Positions 6,514 to 12,266 of a DNA stretch of 17,026 bases are shown in pieces. Below the pieces are notes generated by a model that worked only from the letters and a program-made list of their open reading frames with translations, ran no database searches and had not been told where the DNA came from. This stretch comes from Lachnospiraceae bacterium (GTDB taxonomy: Bacteria > Bacillota > Clostridia > Lachnospirales > Lachnospiraceae), in NCBI GenBank assembly GCA_017412265.1, contig JAFPYK010000332.1, forward strand, positions 1-17,026, read 5' to 3'. The position numbers and the translations under genes were made by a program. Each line of letters starts with the position of its first letter. The stretch's first letter is position 1.

Positions 6514-7366
6514 CGCCCGGCACCTCCGCCGTGATCCGTCCCAGGGCTCCCTTGCGGAAATCATCCAGAATCACGGAAGCCGTCTTGTCATAATCGATCT
6601 GCGCGCCGGCCTTCAGGCATCCGCGCATCCGCCCGATCTTCTCCATCATCTCCAGAGGGGCTTCCTCCCCCTCCAGCCCGTAGCGCTCCCGCAGGGCAGA
6701 AGGATACTCCTCCTTCAGGAACTGAATCAGCTCAAATGCAAGGTCCCCCGCGTCCAGAACCTCGTCCCGGATGGATCCGATCCACGCCAGCCGCATGCCG
6801 ACCTTCTGGTCCTCGAACTTCGGCCACAGGATTCCCGGGGTATCCAGAAGCTCCACATTCTTATTGAGGCGGATCCACTGCTTCCCCTTCGTCACTCCGG
6901 GCGTATTGCCGGTCTTGGCCGCGGCTCTTCCCGCGAAGCTGTTGATGAACGTCGACTTGCCGACGTTCGGGATCCCGACGATCATCGCCCGGATCGGCCG
7001 GTTCTTGATCCCCCGGCGCGCGTTGCGCTCCGTGATCTCCCGGCACGACTCCTGGATCAGCCCCGCGACCGAACGCACGTCCTTCGTCTGCCTGGCATTC
7101 AGCGCGGCGGCATACCAGCCCCGCGACTCATAATACCGCATCCAGGCCGCCGTCCGCTCCGCGTCCGCCAGGTCCGCCTTGTTCAGCAGGATCAGCCTCG
7201 CCTTGCCCTTCGCCAGTTCATCGATATCCGGGTTCTTCGACGACGCAGGGATGCGCGCGTCCACCAGCTCCACCACGATGTCGATGAGCTTCACGCTCTC
7301 CTCCATCATGCGTCTGGCCTTGGTCATATGGCCCGGATACCACTGTATATTCGTATTAGCTGCCAT
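6506..7366 (-). CDS. rbgA: Ribosome biogenesis GTPase RbgA (YlqF)
   Basis: Circularly permuted GTPase needed for a late step of 50S assembly in Firmicutes. The 286 residues start with the typical IQWYPGHMTKA segment. The permuted order is evident: G4 motif NKAD (residues 62-65) comes before the P-loop GIPNVGKSTFIN (about 130-141), then TPGVTKG and DTPG (about 173-176). The C-terminal ~100 residues form the ANTAR-like helical RNA-binding part. The ATG at 7366 has AAGGAG five bases before it, and the gene overlaps the preceding lepB by 11 bp and the following lepB by 8 bp. Its position between two signal peptidase genes is the notable feature. Confidence 0.96.
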   Translation of the reverse strand: MAANTNIQWYPGHMTKARRMMEESVKLIDIVVELVDARIPASSKNPDIDELAKGKARLILLNKADLADAERTAAWMRYYESRGWYAAALNARQTKDVRSVAGLIQESCREITERNARRGIKNRPIRAMIVGIPNVGKSTFINSFAGRAAAKTGNTPGVTKGKQWIRLNKNVELLDTPGILWPKFEDQKVGMRLAWIGSIRDEVLDAGDLAFELIQFLKEEYPSALRERYGLEGEEAPLEMMEKIGRMRGCLKAGAQIDYDKTASVILDDFRKGALGRITAEVPGDE

Positions 7367-7970
7367 TGCTCTCCTTCGTCTCTTCCTGTGCGGGAGCTGC
7401 CTCGTTGAGCCGGTCGGCGATGCCGAACGACGGAGAAAGCCTCAGCCACACCTTGCCCGTCAGCTGGGCCCGGCTCAGCAGTCCGACCGACGCGAACCGG
7501 CTGTCCTCGCTGGCCCCCCGGTTGTCACCGAGCACAAAATACTCATCCTCCCCGAGGAGGATCTCCTCCGCGGCCGTCCCGGCCACCTTCATCGGGTCCA
7601 CCTTCGCAGGCTCCTGATACGGCTCGTCATTGATCAGCAGGATTCCCTCCGCGATCCTCACACGGTCGCCCGGAAGCCCCACGATCCTCTTCACGCTGTA
7701 AGCGCCCGAATCCGGCATCTGAAACGCGACGATGTCGCCCCTCTGCGGCGCCCGGAACCGATAGAGTGCCGTATTCACCAGCAGCAGGTCCCCGTCGGAA
7801 AGCGTCGCTTCCATCGACTTGCCCGGCATCCGCACCTTCGCCGCGGCAAAATGAACCGCCGCGAACGCGATGCCGCAGGCCGCCGCCGCGATCACCAGCA
7901 AGATCACAATCTCCCGCAGCACCCGTCCGGCGCGGGAAGGCTCATGATTCAGTCGAATACTGTGATCCAT
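7356..7970 (-). CDS. lepB: Type I signal peptidase (first lepB copy of the cluster)
   Basis: A second type I signal peptidase, 204 residues. One transmembrane helix (about 21-43) is followed by the catalytic serine S52 in MPGKSMEATL and the lysine K94 in YSVKRIVGLPGD; the GDNR box appears as VLGDNRGASEDSR. Residues around the serine (PGKSM versus EGTSM in the downstream copy) suggest different substrate preference, which is inference. The Ala/Glu/Ser-rich C-terminal ~15 residues (APAQEETKESNGS) extend past the usual fold. The ATG at 7970 has GGAGG eight bases upstream. A terminator-like hairpin pair separates it from rplS, so its level is probably set below that of L19. Confidence 0.94.
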   Translation of the reverse strand: MDHSIRLNHEPSRAGRVLREIVILLVIAAAACGIAFAAVHFAAAKVRMPGKSMEATLSDGDLLLVNTALYRFRAPQRGDIVAFQMPDSGAYSVKRIVGLPGDRVRIAEGILLINDEPYQEPAKVDPMKVAGTAAEEILLGEDEYFVLGDNRGASEDSRFASVGLLSRAQLTGKVWLRLSPSFGIADRLNEAAPAQEETKESNGS

Positions 7971-7984
7971 CTCTCTTCCTCCAG

Positions 7985-8010
7985 AAAAACCCCCGTAACG
8001 TAAGCGAGGG
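7985..8010 (-). terminator. Intrinsic terminator or attenuator between rplS and lepB
   Basis: Minus strand: CCCTCG (8010-8005), a 9-base loop, CGGGGG (7995-7990), then five T (7989-7985). The stem is six pairs with one G-T. It falls between the rplS stop and the lepB ribosome binding site, which begins directly after the T-run. Its 5' arm is shared with a second hairpin at 8006-8026, so the two cannot form together. Confidence 0.6.
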
Positions 8011-8026
8011 ACACAATGTGTCCCCC
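8006..8026 (-). promoter_or_regulatory. Anti-terminator-like hairpin overlapping the rplS-lepB terminator
   Basis: GAGGGACAC (8006-8014) and GTGTCCCCC (8018-8026), with a 3-base loop, pair over 9 bp on the minus strand (one G-T pair), 11 bases after the rplS stop. The minus-strand 3' arm (GTGTCCCTC) contains most of the 5' arm of the terminator at 7985-8010. In the transcript this hairpin forms first, so it would tend to favour read-through. No ligand-binding domain was recognised. Confidence 0.5.
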
Positions 8027-8037
8027 TGGCAAGAATC

Positions 8038-8385
8038 TTATCTAACTAATTCTTTTACCTTCGCAGCCTTACCGGTACGCTGACGTAAGTAGTTGAGCTT
8101 CGCTCTTCTGACTTTACCCTTGCGTACAACCTCGATCTTGTCTACGATCGGGGAATGAAGCGGCCAGGTCTTCTCAACGCCTACACCGTTGGATGTCTTG
8201 CGGACGGTAAAGGTCTCTCTGGCGCCGCCGCCCTGTCTCTTCAGGACAACGCCCTCGAATACCTGGATTCTCTCACGAGTACCCTCGATTACCTTGGCAG
8301 AAACACGAACCGTGTCACCTACATGAAACTCAGCAACTTCAGCTTTTAACTGCGCATCTTCGATATTCTTGATGATATCGTTCAT
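8038..8385 (-). CDS. rplS: 50S ribosomal protein L19
   Basis: A 115-residue protein collinear with bacterial L19: an N-terminal IKNIEDAQLK segment, FHVGDTVRVSAKV, RIQVFEGVVLKRQGGGARETFTVRK, WPLHSPIVDKIEV, and the basic tail RRAKLNYLRQRTGKAAK. L19 lies at the 30S-50S interface and helps form an intersubunit bridge. Codon use and local base composition are more moderate than in the flanking genes, as expected for a highly expressed ribosomal gene. The ATG at 8385 has an AAGGAGG site upstream, and an L19-type leader occupies the gap from trmD. Downstream expression is probably limited by the hairpins at 7985-8026. Confidence 0.98.
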   Translation of the reverse strand: MNDIIKNIEDAQLKAEVAEFHVGDTVRVSAKVIEGTRERIQVFEGVVLKRQGGGARETFTVRKTSNGVGVEKTWPLHSPIVDKIEVVRKGKVRRAKLNYLRQRTGKAAKVKELVR

Positions 8386-8395
8386 TGTTGTGACC

Positions 8396-8445
8396 TCCTT
8401 CTCTTAGTCGATGTTCTTAATGCCCATGGCAACAGAGGACCATCT
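8396..8445 (-). ncRNA. Probable ribosomal protein L19 leader (cis-regulatory RNA)
   Basis: The 99-bp gap between trmD and rplS holds, on the minus strand, GGTCCTCTGTTGCC, ATGGGCATTAAGAACATCG and ACTAAGAGAAGGAGG in succession. Two nested stems can be drawn: CTCT with AGAG, and GCC/GGC flanking ATG. This matches the pattern I recall for the Firmicute L19 leader, thought to let L19 control its own synthesis. It ends in the rplS ribosome binding site. A covariance-model search would settle it; boundaries are approximate. Confidence 0.65.
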
Positions 8446-8484
8446 GGTATTCACAGCAAATAACACTTTAACATAGCGCGGAAT

Positions 8485-9240
8485 CTATTGCAAGTATTTT
8501 TTCGCGAGATTCCGCTCTTTTTCGCTCAGCTCGGCCTTCTCCAGAAGGTCGGGACGCATTTTCGCGGTCCGGATCACCGACTGCTCCCTGCGCCACTCCT
8601 CAATTCTCGCGTGATGCCCGGACAGAAGCACCTCCGGCACCTTCCGGCCCATGAACTCCTCCGGCCTGGAATACTGCGGATACTCGAGGAGATCCCCGCG
8701 GAACGACTCGTCCTCCGCCCAGGAGGCCTCATTGCCCAGCACCCCCGGGATCAGTCTGGCGATCGCGTCGATCATCACCATCGCCGGCAGCTCCCCGCCG
8801 GTCAGCACATAGTCTCCGATGGAGACCGTGTCGGTCACGATCATCTCCAGCACTCTCTCATCCACGCCCTCATAGTGGCCGCACAGGAAGACCAGCTCGT
8901 CCTCCTTCGACAGCTCGTCCGCCATCTTCTGGTCGAACACCCTGCCCTGCGGGCTCAGGTAGATCAGCCTCGGCCGCTCGCCTCGCGCGAGCATCTCCCC
9001 GAAGCACGCCTCATACGTATGCCAGATCGGCTCCGCCTGCATCACCATGCCGGCACCGCCGCCGTAGGGATAGTCATCCACGCGCTTATGCTTATTCTCC
9101 GTATAATCCCGGATATTGACCGTGTCGATCCTGAGAATCCCGTTCTCCTCGGCCTTGCCCAGGATGCTGGTATGCAGCCCGGCCTCGATCATCTCCGGAA
9201 ATAACGTCATCACCGTATAATGTACCGATCGGTCCGCCAC
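8485..9240 (-). CDS. trmD: tRNA (guanine-37-N1)-methyltransferase TrmD
   Basis: SPOUT-family methyltransferase that puts m1G at position 37 of tRNAs reading C-starting codons, preventing +1 frameshifting. The 251-residue protein shows the diagnostic segments: YTVMTLFPEMIEAG at the N terminus, YPYGGGAGMVMQAEP written here as DDYPYGGGAGMV, YLSPQGRVF, the trefoil-knot FLCGHYEGVDERV, and IGDYVLTGGELP. The C-terminal helical domain carries the ADESF-like SWAEDESF with the proposed catalytic Asp. The start is a GTG at 9240-9238, two bases after the rimM stop, with GGAGG about eight bases upstream; no ATG in the first ten codons fits better. rimM-trmD-rplS is a conserved order. Confidence 0.97.
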   Translation of the reverse strand: MADRSVHYTVMTLFPEMIEAGLHTSILGKAEENGILRIDTVNIRDYTENKHKRVDDYPYGGGAGMVMQAEPIWHTYEACFGEMLARGERPRLIYLSPQGRVFDQKMADELSKEDELVFLCGHYEGVDERVLEMIVTDTVSIGDYVLTGGELPAMVMIDAIARLIPGVLGNEASWAEDESFRGDLLEYPQYSRPEEFMGRKVPEVLLSGHHARIEEWRREQSVIRTAKMRPDLLEKAELSEKERNLAKKYLQ

Positions 9241-9242
9241 GG

Positions 9243-9758
9243 TCAGTCCTCCAGTCCCGGCAGCACATGCACCGTCACGCGCTTCTCGGCCACATTCACG
9301 TCCAGAATGCAGGACGGAATCGACGGGAGAAGCAGGTCCTTCTGCATCGGCCGTTTCACCACATAGACATCATTGGCCCCGGTCGTCAGGATCTCCTCCA
9401 GGACACCGATCTTCCTTCCCTCTTCATCGACCACGTCCGCGCCGAGAATGTCGAAGATGAAGACCTCATTGTCCGCGAGCGGCACCGCCTGGTCCCTGGT
9501 GATCAGAAGGTCGCACCCCCGGTAGGGCTCGATGTCATTGATATCGTCAAACTCTTCAAACTTCAGGATCACCATGCCCTTAAAATACCGGACCGACTCC
9601 ACCGTCGCCGGAATCAGCTTCTTCGGCGTGTCCAGGTACACGGTCTGAAGGTCCTCAAAACGGGCCGGGTCATCCGTGGTCGGGTAGACCTTGATCTCTC
9701 CCTTAATCCCGTGCGTGGAAGTGAAAACTCCCACCCGCAGCATCTCATCTCTGTTCAT
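9243..9758 (-). CDS. rimM: 16S rRNA processing protein RimM
   Basis: Assembly factor for the 30S head that binds S19. The 171-residue protein has the two expected domains: the N-terminal RimM barrel (LRVGVFTSTHGIKGEIKVYP, residues 5-24, to about 80) and the C-terminal PRC barrel (NEVFIFDILGADVVDEEGRKIGVLEEILTTGANDVYVV in pieces, about 97-135, then LLPSIPSCILDVN). The ATG at 9758 is preceded by GGAGG. It lies two bases upstream of trmD, so the pair is probably cotranslated. A terminator stands between khpA and rimM, and no clear promoter was seen in the 100-bp gap, so rimM is likely expressed by read-through. Confidence 0.95.
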   Translation of the reverse strand: MNRDEMLRVGVFTSTHGIKGEIKVYPTTDDPARFEDLQTVYLDTPKKLIPATVESVRYFKGMVILKFEEFDDINDIEPYRGCDLLITRDQAVPLADNEVFIFDILGADVVDEEGRKIGVLEEILTTGANDVYVVKRPMQKDLLLPSIPSCILDVNVAEKRVTVHVLPGLED

Positions 9759-9816
9759 AACTCATCCTCCGGACAGTTTCCGGCCCAAGCCCGGCCGCGC
9801 CTGCCCGTAAATGAAC

Positions 9817-9839
9817 AAAAGGCGGCCGAAAGCCGCCCT
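9817..9839 (-). terminator. Intrinsic terminator between khpA and rimM
   Basis: Minus strand: GGCGGC (9837-9832), TTTCG loop, GCCGCC (9826-9821), then TTTT (9820-9817) and further T-rich sequence. It lies about 25 bases after the khpA stop. It separates the ffh-rpsP-khpA part of the block from rimM-trmD, probably by partial termination. Confidence 0.75.
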
Positions 9840-9861
9840 TCGTTCGCACCGGCGCATCTCG

Positions 9862-10092
9862 TCACTGGACGATATCCACCGTCACTTTCTTGTCATCCTT
9901 TGACGCAGCGGCTTTAACGACGCTGCGGATCGCCTTGGCGATTCTTCCCTGCTTGCCGATCACTTTGCCCATATCATCAGGCGCAACCCGGAGTTCCACC
10001 AGGATACCGTTCTCATTCTCGGTCTCCGTTACTACTACATCCTCCGGATGATCAACGAGAGCAGTCGCAATCGTTCTCACCAGTTCTTTCAT
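9862..10092 (-). CDS. khpA: KhpA, single KH-domain RNA-binding protein (YlqC)
   Basis: A 76-residue protein that is almost entirely one KH domain, with the RNA-contacting GxxG loop as GKQG in MGKVIGKQGRIAKAIRSVVKAAA. In Gram-positive bacteria KhpA pairs with KhpB (Jag/EloR) and affects cell elongation and small-RNA/mRNA metabolism; khpB is not in this window. The gene lies 18 bases after rpsP, its usual neighbour, with GGAGG before the ATG at 10092. An intrinsic terminator follows at once. Confidence 0.95.
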   Translation of the reverse strand: MKELVRTIATALVDHPEDVVVTETENENGILVELRVAPDDMGKVIGKQGRIAKAIRSVVKAAASKDDKKVTVDIVQ

Positions 10093-10110
10093 CAGATCCT
10101 CCGTATTCGA

Positions 10111-10353
10111 TTACAGAATGCCGTTCTTCTTCAGCAGTTTGCCGACCGTCTCGGTGGGCTGTGCGCCGTTGGCGATCCAGTTCTTTACCTTCTCTGCATC
10201 CACTGCAAATGCGCTGGGCTCTTTGCTGGGATCATAGGTACCGATCTCCTCGATGAATCTGCCGTCTCTGGGAGCTCTTGCATCCGCAACAACTACTCTA
10301 TAGAAAGGCGCCTTCTTCTGTCCCATTCTCTTTAATCTGATCTTAACTGCCAT
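10111..10353 (-). CDS. rpsP: 30S ribosomal protein S16
   Basis: An 80-residue protein collinear with bacterial S16: AVKIRLKRMGQKKAPFYRVV at the N terminus, then ADARAPRDGRFIEEIGTYDP and the GAQPTETVGKLLKKNGI C terminus. S16 binds the 5' domain of 16S rRNA early in 30S assembly. GGAGG lies about nine bases before the ATG at 10353. The 73-bp gap from ffh is A+T-rich (for example TTTATCATATAGAG on the minus strand) and may hold a promoter, but I could not pick out a convincing -35/-10 pair. Confidence 0.98.
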   Translation of the reverse strand: MAVKIRLKRMGQKKAPFYRVVVADARAPRDGRFIEEIGTYDPSKEPSAFAVDAEKVKNWIANGAQPTETVGKLLKKNGIL

Positions 10354-10426
10354 GTTTCTGTTCCTCCAATGAATTCCTTATTATTGATTCTCTATATGAT
10401 AAATGGTCTCCCATCGATCACCGCTG

Positions 10427-11779
10427 TCACAGTCCGAACGGAAGCTTGAACCCGCCCCGTCTGCGGCCCTTGCCGGACATCATGCCGCTCATCTGCTTCA
10501 TCATCTTCTTGCCCTGCTCATACTGCTTCATGAGCCGGTTGACCTCGGCCACGTCAACCCCCGCGCCCTTCGCGATTCTCTGCTTGCGCGAGATGTTGAT
10601 GATCGCCGGATTCGCTCTCTCTTCCTTGGTCATCGAGTAGATGATGCTCTCGGCGCGCTTAAGCGCCTCGTCGGACCCCGAGAGGTCCCCCAGCTTCTTC
10701 GTGTTGGCCCCGGGCAGCATCGCAAGCAGCTCCTGGATGCCTCCCATCTGCTTCATCTGCTGCATCTGCTCCAGATAATCATTGAAATCGAACTCGGCCT
10801 TGCGAAGCTTGCGCTCCATCTCCCTGGCCTTCTCGTCGTCAATGTTCATCTGCTCAGCTTTGTCGATGAGCGAGAGCACATCGCCCATGCCGAGGATACG
10901 CGAAGCCATGCGCTCCGGATAGAACTGCTCCAGATCCGACAGCTTCTCGCCCATGCCGACATACAGGATCGGCCTGCCGGTCACCGCACGGATGGACAGA
11001 GCCGCGCCGCCCCTCGTGTCGCCGTCGAGCTTGGTCAGGATCACACCGTCGATCCCGATGCGCTCCGCAAATGTATTCGCGACGTTCACCGCGTCCTGTC
11101 CGGTCATGGCGTCCACCACCAGAACCGTCTGGTCCACGGTCACGGCCTTCTTGATCGCCTCCAGCTCACGCATCATATCATCGTCGATGTGAAGCCGGCC
11201 GGCCGTATCCAGCAGGACCACGTTGTTGCCGTTCTTCTTCGCATGCTCGATGGCCGCCTTCGCGATATTGACCGGGTTCTGGTTCTCTCCCATCGAGAAG
11301 ACCGGAAGCCCCATCTTCTCGCCGTTGACCTGCAGCTGCTTGATCGCCGCGGGCCGGTAGACATCGCAGGCCACCAGCAGAGGGCTCTTGCCCTTCGCCT
11401 TTAACTTGCCGCCGATCTTCGCCACCGTCGTGGTCTTGCCGGCGCCCTGAAGGCCGCACATCAGGACCACTGTCGTGTCATTGCCCGGCTTGATCGCAAG
11501 CTCCGTCGTCTCAGAGCCCATCAGGGAGATCAGCTCCTGGTTGACGATCTTGATGACCATCTGTCCCGGCGTCAGGCTGTTCATCACATCCTGTCCGACC
11601 GCGCGCTCCTGCACCGTCCGGACAAACTGCTTGACGACCTTGAAGTTCACGTCCGCTTCCAGAAGCGCAATCTTGACTTCCTTTAACGCGGCCTTGACAT
11701 CGTCCTCATCCAGACGCCCCTTGCCGCGAAGGTCCTTGAATACATTCTGAAATTTATCCGATAAACTCTCAAATGCCAC
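10427..11779 (-). CDS. ffh: Signal recognition particle protein Ffh
   Basis: GTPase subunit of the SRP, which binds signal sequences of nascent membrane and secreted proteins and delivers them to FtsY. The 450 residues contain the N domain (1 to ~95), the G domain with P-loop GLQGAGKT (109-116), DTAGRLHIDDD, TKLDGDTRGG and the GMGEKLSDLEQF border, and the methionine-rich M domain from ~300 (RILGMGDVLSLID, QMQQMKQMGG, SGMMSGKGRRRGG) that holds 4.5S RNA and the signal peptide. The start is GTG at 11779; its G is also the last base of the ylxM TAG stop, a 1-bp overlap, with GGAGG upstream. Cotranscription with ylxM is standard. The 4.5S RNA gene was not seen in the window. Confidence 0.98.
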   Translation of the reverse strand: MAFESLSDKFQNVFKDLRGKGRLDEDDVKAALKEVKIALLEADVNFKVVKQFVRTVQERAVGQDVMNSLTPGQMVIKIVNQELISLMGSETTELAIKPGNDTTVVLMCGLQGAGKTTTVAKIGGKLKAKGKSPLLVACDVYRPAAIKQLQVNGEKMGLPVFSMGENQNPVNIAKAAIEHAKKNGNNVVLLDTAGRLHIDDDMMRELEAIKKAVTVDQTVLVVDAMTGQDAVNVANTFAERIGIDGVILTKLDGDTRGGAALSIRAVTGRPILYVGMGEKLSDLEQFYPERMASRILGMGDVLSLIDKAEQMNIDDEKAREMERKLRKAEFDFNDYLEQMQQMKQMGGIQELLAMLPGANTKKLGDLSGSDEALKRAESIIYSMTKEERANPAIINISRKQRIAKGAGVDVAEVNRLMKQYEQGKKMMKQMSGMMSGKGRRRGGFKLPFGL

Positions 11780-12162
11780 TATAATTCCTCCAGAATCTCC
11801 TGCAGAGTCGCCCGGATCTCTCCGGCCTCCGCCTCAGGAAATCTCTCATCGTCCTGCATACGCTGCTCCAGCGCCTCCACCATGTCCTTGACGCGCCGGA
11901 AACGCTCCGCCAGATGCAGCCGCTCCTCAAAGGATTCCAGCTGCCTGCAGGTCCTCTTGATCAGGTCATGGACCCCCTGCCGGCTGATCCCGATCTCCTC
12001 CGCGATCTCCCCGAGAGACAGGTCCTCCAGAATCGAATCCTCGAAGACCCGCTTCTGGTTGTCCTTGAGCAGCTCCCCGTAGAAATCATAGAGCGTGATC
12101 AGGCTCAGGCGCTTCTCAATCTCGCCGTCAACGGCCGGTTGGCCCGGATTCATCTTATCCAT
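11779..12162 (-). CDS. ylxM: YlxM family DNA-binding protein (SRP operon)
   Basis: A small helix-turn-helix protein (UPF0122) that almost always precedes ffh and whose role with the SRP is poorly defined. The sigma-region-4-like HTH is clear in LSLGEIAEEIGISRQGVHDLIKRTCRQLESFE, read in two pieces, after LYDFYGELLKDNQKRVFEDSIL. The C-terminal third is Glu/Arg-rich and probably helical. The frame is open to 12231, but that TTG lies in the -35 box of the promoter, so the start must be later. I chose ATG 12162 (127 residues; ATG 12153 is also possible). Its only ribosome-binding-like sequence, AGGCGGTG, lies in the 3' arm of the 31-bp palindrome at 12171-12201, so the hairpin could restrict translation. 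Confidence 0.9.
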   Translation of the reverse strand: MDKMNPGQPAVDGEIEKRLSLITLYDFYGELLKDNQKRVFEDSILEDLSLGEIAEEIGISRQGVHDLIKRTCRQLESFEERLHLAERFRRVKDMVEALEQRMQDDERFPEAEAGEIRATLQEILEEL

Positions 12163-12170
12163 ACGCAGCA

Positions 12171-12201
12171 CCGCCTGTAAAGTTTTTTTCTTTACAGGCG
12201 G
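12171..12201 (-). promoter_or_regulatory. 31-bp perfect palindrome over the ylxM-ffh transcription start
   Basis: CCGCCTGTAAAG (12171-12182), seven T, CTTTACAGGCGG (12190-12201): 12 of 12 pairs match. It begins one base downstream of the -10 box and spans the predicted start of transcription (near 12195) through to nine bases before ATG 12162. It may be a DNA operator, an mRNA hairpin hiding the AGGCGGTG ribosome binding site, or both. A terminator is unlikely, because on the minus strand the run between the arms is A, not T. Confidence 0.75.
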
Positions 12202-12202
12202 T

Positions 12203-12231
12203 ATTATATCGAAGTTCTCTTCTCTTGTCAA
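12203..12231 (-). promoter_or_regulatory. Perfect-consensus sigma-A promoter of ylxM-ffh operon
   Basis: Minus strand: TTGACA (12231-12226), 17-bp spacer, TATAAT (12208-12203), matching 12 of 12 consensus bases with optimal spacing. Predicted start near 12195. Such an unweakened promoter usually comes with a repressor or downstream control, and a perfect palindrome lies directly over the start site. Confidence 0.92.
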
Positions 12232-12234
12232 GTA

Positions 12235-12264
12235 AAAATCTTGATATTCCTCATTTTCCTGCAG
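12235..12264 (-). terminator. Possible weak terminator after the envelope cluster
   Basis: On the minus strand, TGATCCT can pair imperfectly with AGGAATATCA (three-base bulge) around a TGCAGG-containing loop, followed by AGATTTTTAC. The T-run is reasonable but the stem is poor. It is the only candidate between the lipoprotein stop and the ylxM promoter; without it the envelope operon would read into ylxM-ffh. Confidence 0.3.
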
Positions 12265-12266
12265 GA

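Noticed and set aside
9780..9800. GGCC-rich inverted repeat just before rimM
   Set aside because: The arms are short and low-complexity GC sequence near a clear terminator; not distinguishable from chance.
10403..11404. 333-codon open frame on the plus strand opposite ffh
   Set aside because: Composition (His, Leu, Arg, Asp in excess) is that of an antisense shadow; ffh on the minus strand explains the region.
12171..12201. Palindrome read as an intrinsic terminator for the envelope cluster
   Set aside because: The T7 lies in the loop on the plus strand and is A7 on the coding minus strand; no T-run follows the 3' arm, and it lies downstream of the ylxM promoter.
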